Origin: Prototheca cutis
Lineage: Eukaryota > Chlorophyta > Trebouxiophyceae > Chlorellales > Chlorellaceae
Assembly: GCA_002897115.2 (NCBI GenBank)
Contig: BCIH01000001.1
Location: forward strand, 1,151,008 to 1,215,007
Reading direction: 5' to 3'
Length of the DNA stretch: 64,000 nucleotides
Part shown: one piece after another, positions 46,139 to 56,702 of the stretch
Layout of the letters: every line of letters begins with the position of its first letter
Numbering within the stretch: position 1 is the first letter of the stretch
Notes under the pieces: generated by a model
Database searches by the model: none
What the model was told of the DNA's origin: nothing
The model's input: the letters and a program-made list of their open reading frames with translations, nothing else
Program-made: the position numbers and the translations under genes

Positions 46139-47668
46139 ATGTACCCCCCAGAGGTGATGTTTCTGGCCGAGGCTGGGATCCTGAGGAGGCCTCCGGACCA
46201 GCCAGAGCAGAGCAGGGAGAAGCCGAGGTCCGAGGACATGTACATTCCCTTCCAGATCCGGTCCGATGGCAAGGACAGGAACTTGTATGAGGTTNGTGGG
46301 ATTGGCTGTGGCGATGCCCATGAGTTTGTGCAGCACAGGAGATTTGTGATGTACCCTGGAGAGCGCCCACTCCCTTCGGTGGTCAGTGGGCCCCCTGTCA
46401 GGAGGAACCCCCGCCTCTGTTGTCGCACCCATGCAGCCCCTCCTCATTCGCATTGGGAGCGGCAAGGACTCGGATGGCATTGCCACGGATCTGGCATCCG
46501 CTGTTTTGCCCAGTCACGCCAACTCTGAGATCGTGCACGCGTGCGTCCGGGAGGGCCTGTGGTTGGGGAGCGGCGTTGCACATGTGCGTGGGGGGAAGAA
46601 GGCTGTGCTTACCAGAGTGCCTGTCATTCCATGCAGCNTGATGGAGCGTCAAAACGCNAGAATTTGTAACGCCGGTCCGTGCGCTCCCTTCACATGTGCA
46701 GGCAGCTCAAGAAGCAGGTAGACCTGACCACACGGTTGCTGCGCCAAGCGCCAGGTGGCGAGCCCAGACCCCCCCGCGATGCCAGCGGCGCGGCGCCAGA
46801 ACTGCCACGATACATCCAGTTTGATGTGGGCGCCGTGGGGGTTGTGTGCGGACCGTGCTGAGGTGGCGGTAGGATGCATGGCCGGTGGTGCACTGGGATA
46901 AAGGTGTTTGAGATGGCTGCGCCGCCTTCCTTCTCCAGAACCCCCCCCCCCCGCCTCTTCTTCATTCTCCTCCCTCTTGCGACACGATGCTCACCCATTC
47001 AGACCGCCCTTTCATGGCCACACCACGGATCGCAGGTTCAGGTGTCGCTGGGCCGGCGGATATTCCAGGACCGCCTGAAGTGGGATTTGGCGTGCCCCTT
47101 GGACGCCAGCACGCCCTATGCCTGTGGCGTCGCCCAGGACCTCGGCCTGCCCTGGGTTTCGGCAGTCATCATCGCCAAACGCGTCCGGGAGCGCCTGGAA
47201 TTGCTGCACAAAGTGCGGAGTTGGATTTTTTGCGATGGCATGTGGGCCCGTGGTTCTGCNCTGCAAGGGAGGTCGATTGATGGTAGAGAGTCGAAGGATT
47301 AAGCGTGCAGCATTTAAAGAATCTTTGGAAAGGATCATGCATGCGAGGTGCACATGCATGTGCATGTAGGCAAATGCACAATGCAACTCCCCTCACCTGT
47401 GCCCACACCAATCCAGGAGGGGCTGGAGGCGGCGGGAGCGACTGCGTGGGAGCCCAGGCCGGGGGTGGTGCTGCCCACGCAGTCGCCCTGGCCACGCCTC
47501 GTGCAAAGAGAAGCGCTGGATGCGGCTGTTTCACCACGGACGCCACGTGATGCGGGCGCGGCCGTGTCGCCACGGGCACAGAAAGACCCCGCACCACAGC
47601 CGGCCGCTGCAGAAGAACCCGGGATGGATGTGGACCAGAAGAACGACCCCTTGCAAGAGAATGCATGA
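46139..47668 (+). CDS. Second SNF5-domain protein, divergent
   Basis: Model: exons 46139-46291, 46437-46540, 46702-46825, 47036-47212 and 47417-47668, 269 residues with consistent phases. The clear part is YIQFDVQVSLGRRIFQDRLK then WDLACPLDASTPYACGVAQD, LGLPWVSAVIIAKRVRERLE, which matches an SNF5 repeat (V-x-V/I-G-x-x-x-x-D-x-F/L-x-W-D-L, L-G-L, I-R-x-Q-L). The preceding EIVHAQLKKQVDLTTRLLRQ would be the end of a first repeat, whose body is poorly conserved. The C-terminal 85 residues are disordered. SNF5 and Sfh1 are alternative subunits of SWI/SNF and RSC in yeast, so a paralogue for another remodeler is possible. The N-terminal exons are less certain. Confidence 0.62.
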
Positions 47669-47934
47669 TACTGAGCAGTGTGCTCTGTGAACGGCATGCA
47701 CGTTGCATATGAAAGAGGTGGGGAGGCCAAGCCAAAAAATATTTCCCCCTCCCGTACGGCCGTAGGCCGGAAAAAGCACGTGTAGAAATGCGTTGGGCGC
47801 GCGACTTTGCACTCCCCTGAGGAGTGGTCAGAATAAAGGACTATCGTCCGGCCTGCCCATATTCGAGAGTGCCATCAATATCACAGAGCTGTGGCATTAN
47901 ACAGGGCGCATTGACAGGGCATCGAGTGCGCACC

Positions 47935-50599
47935 ATGGCTGAGACGGCGGGGTGGACCCTGCCGGACAAGTGGTCGGAGGACCTGGTGGATGAGAATGGG
48001 GCCAAGCTCAGCAAGAGGTTAGCCGGGAAATGNATTTTGTGTTGGCATGCTGGATTCGTGATGTACGTACCCTCATGCATGCAGCCCCGGAGTGGATCAC
48101 CGCTCAAACACCTCCCCGTCGTCCTGTACGCTCCGCTCCCTGCAGCGAGTACAAGCGCCGCGTGAAGCTGGCGTCCAAGGAGAAGGAGATGGCGGAGAAG
48201 AAGGTAGGGCGCCGTGTCATGTTCATGGTAGTGTCGGATTCTGATGGCATGTTGTTGATGGAGCGCCCAGCTCATGTGTGCCCAGCCACCCCTGTTCCCA
48301 CTTTCAGGCCAAGCAGGCAGAGGCCGCCGCCGCTGTGGCCGCCGCCAAGGCAGCCAAGCCTGCACTCGCGGCGCTGGAGGACGATGCCAACGAGGAGGCA
48401 GACCCCACCAAGTACCACGAGAACAGGTGTGATGTTTTTGTTTGCTCGGGAGAAAGGCGTGCAGGCTCGATGCAATCACGGGCGTGCCTCACCCGCCGCT
48501 CATGCTCTCCGCTGTCTTTCCTGATCTCCCCCAACTTTATACACATGCGCAACAACAACAACAACAGGGTGAACGCGGTGCGTGCGGCACAGCAGCGTGG
48601 GGAAAACCCTTTCCCGCACAAGTTCCAGATCACAATCCAGCTGCCGGCGTACGTCGAGCAGTATGCTGGGCTGGAAGCTGGCGAGCAGCTGGCCGACATC
48701 GAGGTGCGGCTGGCGGGGCGCGTGGAGCGCAAGGCCGCGTCGGGCCCCAAGTTGGCCTTCCTGGAGCTGCGCAGCCTGGGCGCCAAGCTGCAGATCATGG
48801 CTGACGCCCGCAACTTTGGCGACGACGTCGAGGCGTACCAGGCAGCGATGAACGCCGTCAAGCGTGGCGACATTGTCGGCATCGTGGGCTTCCCNGGCAA
48901 GTCCAAGAAGGGCGAGCTGTCGGTGTTTGCTCGCGANATCCAGGTCCTCACGCCCTGCCTCCACATGGCCCCGGGTCGCCGCACGGGCCTCAAGGACCAG
49001 GTATGTAATTATGGTTCTTGATTCGTTTTTCACTTTTTTTTGAATTTTTAATGCATTTTTTTATTCCTTTTGCAAACTTCTTTTATCATCTGATGAGTTT
49101 CAACGCATGAAAATACCCGNGTGGGTCCACCTACCAACTTGCCACCGACCCGCCCATAAAATCAACAGGAGACGCGGTACCGCCAGCGGTACCTGGACCT
49201 GATTGCCAACCCTTCAGTGATTGACACCTTCCGGACCCGGTCTCGGATCATCACGTACATCCGCTCCTTCTTCGACGGGCGGGGTTTTTTGGAGGTGGAG
49301 ACGCCCATGATGGACAAGCTGGCCGGCGGCGCGACGGCGCGCCCCTTCATCACGCACCACAACGACCTGGACATGCAGCTGTACATGCGCATCGCGCCCG
49401 AGCTCTACCTCAAGATGCTGGTTGTCGGCGGGCTGGAGCGGGTGTACGAGATCGGCAAGCAATTCCGGAACGAGGGCATTGACATGACGCACAACCCCGA
49501 ATTCACCACCATTGAGACGTACGAGGCGTACGCGGACTACAACGATGTCATGCGCACGACGGAGGAGCTGGTGTCGGGGCTGGCCATGGCGCTGACCGGA
49601 TCGCACAAGATTACCTACCACCCGGACGGGCCTGAGGGCCGCGCCGTGGAGATTGACTTCACCCCGCCCTTCCGCCGCATCTCCATGGTGCCGGGGCTGG
49701 AGGAGGTCCTGGGCGTCAAGCTCCCAGCCGACCTGGAGACCGAGGAGGCCCGGCTGTTCCTGCTGGACCTGTGCAACAAGAAGGGCGTCGAGTGCCCGCC
49801 ACCCCAGACCACGGCTCGGCTGCTGGACAAGCTCGTCGGCGAGTTCGTGGAGCCCACCTGCGTCGACCCCACGTTCATCTGTGACCACCCTCAAATCATG
49901 TCCCCCCTCGCCAAGTGGTGTGCTGGTCTCAGCTGTTTGCTGTTGGAGTTCTGGGCTTCTTTACTGCATACGTATGACAACATGGGTTGCTCACTGTGTG
50001 GACAACCCCCCCCCAACCGCACCTGCAGGCACCGGAGCATGCCCGGGATGACGGAGCGGTTTGAGCTGTTTGTCAACTGCCGCGAGGTGTGCAATGCCTA
50101 CACCGAGTTGAACGATCCGCTGCGTCAACGCATGCTTTTCGAGCAGCAGGCCGCCGCCAAGGCTGCTGGGGATGACGAGGCAATGTTTGTGGATGAAAAC
50201 TTCCTTACGGCCCTCGAGTACGGCCTGCCCCCCACTGCCGGCTGGGGACTGGGCATTGACCGCCTCACCATGCTCTTCGCCGACCACAACAACATCAAGG
50301 AGGTGAGTATTTTTTTTGCTTTTGTTAGTGTCTGTGAGTGTTTTGGGGGGGGGGTGGGTAGGTGTGGGGGTTATCTTCGGGCGTTGGGTCCGGACTCTGG
50401 CAGGGGCGTGCTCCACCACCATACCGTGATCATTCTATGCGTGGTCCACTGAATAGTGCAACCCCAATGTGCGCAGGTGTTGTTATTCCCAGCGATGAAG
50501 CCTGAAAACACGGGGGCGCCCAGGAAGGATGCTGCTGACGTCGCCGCAGGTGCGGAGGGACTCGGGCTGCTGGCATGCAGTACNGGGGTTGTGCCGTGA
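47935..50599 (+). CDS. Lysyl-tRNA synthetase, class II, cytosolic type
   Basis: Seven exons (47935-48017, 48146-48203, 48308-48426, 48568-49000, 49169-49917, 50029-50302, 50477-50599) give 612 residues. The enzyme charges tRNA-Lys. A Lys/Ala/Glu-rich N-terminal helix ([20 protein letters not shown]), typical of eukaryotic LysRS and used in tRNA binding, precedes the OB-fold anticodon domain ([39 protein letters not shown]). The catalytic domain has motif 1 ([18 protein letters not shown]), motif 2 ([32 protein letters not shown]) and motif 3 ([20 protein letters not shown]). No organelle leader is seen. The last exon encodes [10 protein letters not shown] and a short Ala-rich tail. Every join restores a conserved block. 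Confidence 0.96.
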
Positions 50600-51333
50600 T
50601 AGATGGGGGGGAGGGATGGGAATCACTGCAGAATGATGTGATCTATGCATGTGTGGGTTTGTTGGGGACGGTGCATTTCTTAATGGCTACGCTTTTGTGT
50701 GCCATCGACAACTCCGACCCTTGGGGCACCTCCTGTCAGCCTGCTGGGCCCGAAATGCTCAATCCATGTCCCCCCGCAGACCAAGTGGATGGCCTGAAGC
50801 TTTGATGCTCTGGCAGCTTGACATTGCAGTGCTGCTGGCTGTGTCTCGTGCTTGTGCTGGCTGTGTGCGATGTAAACAGCAATCCATATTGATCAAACAT
50901 TGGGTTGATGATGAGGGTTCACACTGCTGGGGGGAGGGGGTGCACCATGGCGATCAAACAGAGCAGGGTGTCACTGCACATGCTCCGTTCAGTGTGCAGC
51001 AACAAAAAGCAGTGCTCAAGCACAGCAAAGAGCATTGTTCCAGGGATGGAACAGCGTGGAGGGTAGGTCCCATGCGGATGGAACCATGTGGGCCATTCGG
51101 GCCCGCGGTGCCCAACGCCCCAGAGCTGACATCTTATCGATGGGGTTCCCCACAGTCACCCTCGATCAGGCCGACGTTGTTGTAGATATCCCGGGTGGGA
51201 CTCACATCGTGAGGTGTGGGCGCACTCCATGATAACAGCTGCCTGCAGATCCCCCAAGGTCTCTCCTCCTAATTGCTGGTCATGCCAGGGAACCCCATGC
51301 CAGGGAACCCCATGCCAGGGAACCCCACCTCCA
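50600..51333. other. Convergent intergenic stretch
   Basis: About 730 bases between the stops of LysRS and the CAP10 gene. It holds the 15-bp tandem repeat at 51282-51326 and several open frames without recognisable domains. Confidence 0.45.
51282..51326. repeat. Three exact tandem copies of a 15-bp unit
   Basis: ATGCCAGGGAACCCC repeated three times without change (51282-51296, 51297-51311, 51312-51326), immediately 3' of the CAP10-gene stop codon. Confidence 0.95.
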
Positions 51334-51645
51334 TCACTGTTCGTCGACGGGGCAGCCACCTTGGTAATCGAGGAGCCAGGGGTAGGCACGGGCCACCTGG
51401 TCCGCGTCCTCTGCATGCGGGCTGCCAAATTCCTCCAGCATCGCTGCCCCCGTGATGCAGCGCGCCTTGCGGTGTGGGACCGGCGTGAACTTTTGCCGTT
51501 CTGCATACGCCCGCAGCATGTCACGCACGTACACCAGCAGGTGCGGCATCGTCAGCTTTTCCTCTGCAAACTGCCGTGCTGCCTCCGCCATTTGGTCTGG
51601 AGTGCTCTTGGAGCCCCAGGAGTAGTTACCCTCTGTGTGTGTGTG

Positions 51646-51687
<42 letters not shown>

Positions 51688-53922
51688 CTGGGATGGGTGT
51701 GAGGAATGGGGAGGCACTCATTGTTGCGCCCCAACGATCAAACACACACACAGCTTCCCACAAACAAAACCGCTCTCACTTAAAAATCCACTCCTCACCC
51801 CCTCCAAGAGTTCCAGTTGTTTACCTGCATCCTTCTTGACGGCATAGCTGTTGGGGTCATCGGCACGCTTGCGGAGCTCGCTGAGCCGCGGGGTCTTCTC
51901 CCATTCCTCCCGTGCCTTGCGCAGCGTCGGCGTGAGTGAAAACTCCTCGGCAGCTGCTTTGGACTCTGGGTTTCCAGACTTGGACTCTGCCAGCAGAGCA
52001 TTCATCTCCTTGACCTGTCGGGCGGGTTGATGTTGTTACGGAGTTGGTGAAATGCGAGACACAGTTGGGGGGGGGGGGGGGGGGGGGGGGGGATGGTCTT
52101 GAGTCATCTCATGCACCAGCAACCGAAGCTCCATGCACCCTCCAACCGATCACACAGACACCATAACCATATGACTTACAATCTTGACAGTTTCGGTGCA
52201 GAGTTCAGCTCCCTGCTGCGGCAGTTCCACGTACTCGCGCCCCGAGGTCAAAGCGCGCGTGTACCATTCGTGGTGCTCCAGACCCTGAGCGGCCAGGATC
52301 ACCCCGGCGCCCACCATCTTGTGCCGCAGATTCGTCACCCCTGGATGTCATTGGGCGACAGGTGGCTTTGATAAAGGGCGTTTGCATGCGCTGGCACCAC
52401 GCCTCCCAATGCGTCCATAAAGGAAAAAAGCAAGCGTGCCAACCGAGGTCACTCACAGGCCAGGGTCTCGATGTGGACTTGGTAACGGTAGTCGAGGAAA
52501 TCGTGCATGACGACGGGGTCGCGAGCGACATTGAGCAGCGCGGCATCGTCGCTGCGACCAGAGGCGCTCAGCACTTTGACGCAGCGCACGAAATCACGGC
52601 GACGCGCATCCCGCCAGGGGTAGATTGGGTCGTTGATCCGCCCACGCCACAGCGCCTGGGGCAGCCGGTCGCTGAGGCTCACGCCGGCATACTTCTTCCC
52701 CAGCAGTTCCTTTTGTCGGGTCCAGCCCATGACCGGGTGGCCCCAGGGGTCCATGAGGTAATCATATTCGTGCCCATACCAGGCGTAGTCGGGCAGGACC
52801 AGGTCGGCGTGTGCTGCGTCCGCGTTGTACGAAAACATTGGCACGGGCGGGCCGGCGCGGGTGGCGTTGCGCGCGGGGATGCAGGGGAAGTCGCCCAGCT
52901 GCATCACCGCGTCCAGGTCTGGGATCTGCCCCGGGAACAGCCGCAGCACATCCAACAGCAGCAGCATGGCGTAGGGCACACGCCCACGTGCCGCCACGTG
53001 CCCGGGACCCAGAAGGGCGGGGTACCAGCCGGGACCGCGAGCAGTGATGTGGAACACATGCAGCTTTCCGTCGATGATTTGGAAACGGAACATGTCACCA
53101 TCACAGGTGTCATACATGTTCTCGGCCTCTTCCAAATGATCCTGTGTGTGGGTTTTGTTGTTGGGGTCTTGATGATGTTTGGGCGCCGGTATTGTAAATA
53201 CTGTGTGGGGGGTGCGGGGGCACACCGCGTGCATGTCCAGTAATACTGCACTACTCTCTGTGCATCTGCACGAACGCGTGCAACAAACATGCTATACTTG
53301 CGCACGCACCAGGGTGATGCCAGAGACATTCCAGGGCGCCAGATCACGCTCGATCCACTCGTGCATGAACGACTTGGAGTCCTTGAGCTGCAGTGAGAGC
53401 AAAGATGCCAAGGGTTAAACATACCTGCCTGCCAGCGCGAGAGACCGCATGCACATTAATGGGCGCACTCTGATTCACGCCATGGAACAGTCACTGCAGG
53501 CTGGGAAACGCCGGCGCGTGGTAGCAGCCAGGCAGCCGAACCCCCCCCGGTCCTAGCCACTGGAACCTCGGCGCCAGGGTGGGACACACACGTCAGCCTC
53601 CCACCATGCAAGCTCGTCGTACCTCCGCCGCATGTTGCGCAATGTAGTCCGTGTACTCTGCCGAGACGTTGGACTGGAATGTGCTCTCCGTGTGACCTGG
53701 GAAAAGCGGCTGAAGGTAGGCGTGGCTGCTCTTCGGAACTTGGACAAAGCTGCCGGTCCATGATCGGGCGGAGGCGTCGTCGTCCGAGCCCGACAGGCTG
53801 CTGCGGCCCCTAGGCAGGGGCAGGGGCGGGTGGAATATGGACGGCCCCACGAAGCAGATGAACAGCAGCACGCCAATCACATTGGCAGGGCTCATGCGGG
53901 GGAGCCATTTCTCGGGCCTCAT
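51334..53922 (-). CDS. CAP10/POGLUT-type glycosyltransferase, type II membrane protein
   Basis: Six exons read from 53922: 53922-53623, 53387-53310, 53141-52457, 52340-52180, 52014-51825 and 51632-51334, 570 residues. CAP10-domain enzymes (fungal CAP10, animal POGLUT/KDELC) transfer xylose or glucose in the secretory pathway. A single hydrophobic segment (NVIGVLLFICFVGPSIF, residues 14-30) anchors the protein. Then FMHEWIERDLAPWNVSGITL, a luminal domain with VMQLGDFPC, LPQALWRGRINDP (the R-G-R motif), DYRYQVHIETLAW, LRHKMVGAGVILAAQ and EWYTRALTSGREYVEL. LTMPHLLVYVRDMLRAYAER closes the domain. An acidic/basic helical insert (about residues 410-470) is unusual. Donor sugar and target protein are unknown. 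Introns 4 and 5 carry long sense-strand C runs near their acceptors. Confidence 0.85.
51648..51687. repeat. Poly-G tract in CAP10 intron 5
   Basis: Forty G preceded by GTGTGTGTGT; sense-strand C run followed by CA repeat up to the acceptor. Confidence 0.92.
52067..52092. repeat. Poly-G tract in CAP10 intron 4
   Basis: Twenty-six G; sense-strand C in the acceptor half. Confidence 0.92.
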
Positions 53923-54491
53923 GGCGACGACGAGACCTGGCGGCGCAGATCACAGTTCAAGCCTCTGCGCATGAGGTAATAATTGTTGAACTGGGCGCTT
54001 TGTGCGGGTTCCTGCTGCCAGATCCGCAGCGGCCCCGCCAAGCAACTTCACGGACGACTCTGCCACTGGCAGGGTTGGCGAGCAAGCATTGGACGGACCG
54101 AGCGCTTGGGGATCCGGCACGTCAGATCCCATGCACTTTCCCATACCGTTGTAATGACAAAAAGACTTGTTTCGCGGCGCGGGATGAATTTCTTGCATCG
54201 CGAATGCAATGGATCGCGCTGCCCCTCGGCCTCCTCGTGGCTCCGTCTGTCCGGCCAGGGACCGTTTCCCTGGTTGGCGATCCCATCGCTGGATAACCAC
54301 CCCTCCAACCGCCATCCGACTCTGTTCTCTGTTAAGCATTGCACGCGGTGATGAGAGATGCACTGGATTACAAAGAGCGCATGACAGAGCCGGGCATGGA
54401 TGCGGAGGAGTGCCCTGGGCAGTCCCAGGAAAGGACACACAGGAGGCAGCTAGCGAGCCCGACCCGTGAATGAGCAATGTGATAAGGAGGT
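53923..54491. other. Intergenic, CAP10 promoter and eIF2-beta 3' UTR
   Basis: About 570 bases between tandem minus-strand genes. No gene seen. Confidence 0.4.
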
Positions 54492-56386
54492 TCAGCCGCG
54501 CAGCTGCGACTTGCGCGACACCGTCCGGGCCTGGAAACCGGCCTTGATGGCCGACACAGTTCGCGAGGCGCCGCACTGCAGGAGGAAATCGAGGGCAGCG
54601 CTTGCTTGCTATGCACGTCTGACCGTTGGAAGAGAGCATGCATCCATTCTGGTACCTCCTGGAGCCNCCAGGCATGGACATGGTGCTGCACCACCCTTTC
54701 CCCCACTCCCCTCCCGCGGAGATCCCCTCAGAACACGTGCAAGCGTACATACGCATGCCACCAAGAACACACTCCAGACATCGACAACGCGGCGCGCACC
54801 CACCTGTTGGCAGCGCATGAACATGATACGGGTGGAGGCATCGCGGTCCAGCAGCGTATCTGGCGACTTGCACGAGTTGCACAGCACGTACCTGTCGATT
54901 TGGTTGTTAAGGGGGAAAGTGTTGCAGGAGGGGGGGTGTCAGAAGGAGCCACACTCCACGCACGACGACAAGCGCACACCCATGCGTCTAGCCACTCAGA
55001 ACCCAAGCTCCTCCCCAGGCAACAAAGGCAGCAATTGAAGAGCCAGACACACTCATTGATGTAGCGACGCAGCACGCCCTCAAAGGCCTTTGGCAGGAAA
55101 CGGCCCTTCACGATCAGCCGCTGCTGTCCGTCCAGAGAACCTGTATGTATGTATTAGAGGTGCTGGTTACGGCCGTGCTTGCAGCCTTGCCGCCACACTC
55201 CTGCAACAACAATGACAGCGTTTGGTGGAACCAATCTAGCCAACCACCAAATCCCCTCCTTAAAAGAAAGAAAAACTGACCTGATGTGCCCAGCTCTGCG
55301 AGCAAGAAGGCCTGCACGTGCTCGTGGTTGCGGTTCATGGACTTGCACAGCTCCATAAAGTTGGTGAACACCGTCTTCTTTGTGCCTTCACGTGCCACCT
55401 GCGGTGGCTTGAGTGTCGTCCGCCGGCGCTCGCCCGTCAGCTCGGGGTTGTTCTCCCGAAGGATGCCAAACACGCGGTCTGCAGAGTGACGAAGTGCAGG
55501 GATGGAGAGATCGAGGNCTTGGGCCTTCGGTCTCTGGGTTCAACAGCAGGATCACCACCACCACAGCCCGAGCCACCAACATCCGTGCGTGCATGCATGC
55601 ACACATGTGCACAGGCATCGAATCCCGAGTGCACGTCCAGTCTGCCAGAACCCGACTGCCCCAACACAGCCAAACGTACCCAGGAGCTCCTCGTATGTGT
55701 AGTCACGGTCGGATCCCTCCCAGGGCGTGCCCTTGGCGCTGCCGGCATCGGCCTGCTTCTCCTCGCCGCCATCCAAGTCAAAGTCCTCATCCCGGGCCTT
55801 TGACTTCTTCTTCTTCTTCTTCTTGCCCAGATCCATGGTCAGGTCTGTCTCAGTCTCCTCTGGCGCCTCTGCATCGTCAGCCTCCGGCTCCTTGATCTTC
55901 ACCGACTTTTTCTTCTTCTGCATAAGCAATCATGGGCTGGAGAGGGACTCTGTGCATAGGGGCCCCTCGCGCAGGGGCCAACCAGGGCTCCAGAGCAGTC
56001 CGCGCCTTCTCGGCGGGGAGCCCAACCACTGCGCCAAACCAGGAGCCACGAACCTTCTTGCCAAAGTCCAGGTTGAGGTCATCGCTCACTGCAGGGGAGA
56101 AAAAACAGGAAGCCGTCAGAGTCAAACGTCCCAGGCAAGCCATATGCCCGAGCGTCCTCAGGCTGCCCAGTGACATGGAATGGGTTTCGCAACCAGGGAT
56201 GAGCGGCGTTGCGCTGTCGATATCCCCTACCTGACACATCAGCGACCTCCTCAGCCAGCTTGTCAACCTCTTCACTCTGCAGCGTGGTATGGGGGTTCCG
56301 AAGCGTGAGTCAGTTCCCCAGTCGAAGGAAGCAATCCTCTACCAGGAGCGAGGCGGAGCGCTGCCCTCCCAGGCACGCACCGCCAT
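54492..56386 (-). CDS. Translation initiation factor eIF2, beta subunit
   Basis: Eight coding exons from 56386: 56386-56381 (six bases, ATG GCG), 56276-56231, 56088-56054, 55917-55680, 55478-55281, 55140-55053, 54891-54804 and 54575-54492; 260 residues. eIF2-beta is part of the GTPase complex that delivers initiator tRNA to the 40S subunit. Two Lys-rich boxes (KKKKSVKIK and GKKKKKKKSKARD) are those that bind eIF5 and eIF2B. The core has YTYEELLDRVFGILRENNPE and TVFTNFMELCKSMNRNHEHV. The C4 zinc finger reads YVLCNSCKSPDTLL with RCQQCGA, ending FQARTVSRKSQLRG. The six-base first exon is inferred from phase, a GTGCGT donor and the acidic N-terminus MASEEVDKLAEE. Three lysine boxes are usual; I see two. 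Confidence 0.94.
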
Positions 56387-56702
56387 GATGAACGCTCGCT
56401 GTGTATATCCGTGTTCTTTCTGTCAACCCAAGAGGGCCAGACCGGCAGTGCAGCGATGTGTACATACCAGACCGAAGACGGGGGGCGTCCTCAAGTCGAG
56501 GGCGCGAGATATCGCAGGGGTTCCGTCTGCGATCTCGACCTCTCCTGACAGGTTAGCGAGCCGATCTCCAAGCCCCCGAGGCCCATGCGGCATCTGGGAT
56601 GCATTGCATTTTATTCGTTTCGACTAGGATAGGACACTGCTATTGGAGGGGAGGAATGCGGGGTGGACGTGGCCAAGAGTGATCACTTGCCTGCCCTGCA
56701 GG
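56387..56702. promoter_or_regulatory. Divergent promoter region, eIF2-beta and UGGT
   Basis: The 316 bases between head-to-head start codons. No specific element identified. Confidence 0.5.

Noticed and set aside
45404..46528. 374-codon plus-strand frame
   Set aside because: Begins antisense to proteasome alpha2 and crosses the divergent promoter; only the later SNF5-like exons, in other frames, are supported.
49214..49894. 226-codon minus frame
   Set aside because: Antisense to lysyl-tRNA synthetase catalytic exon.
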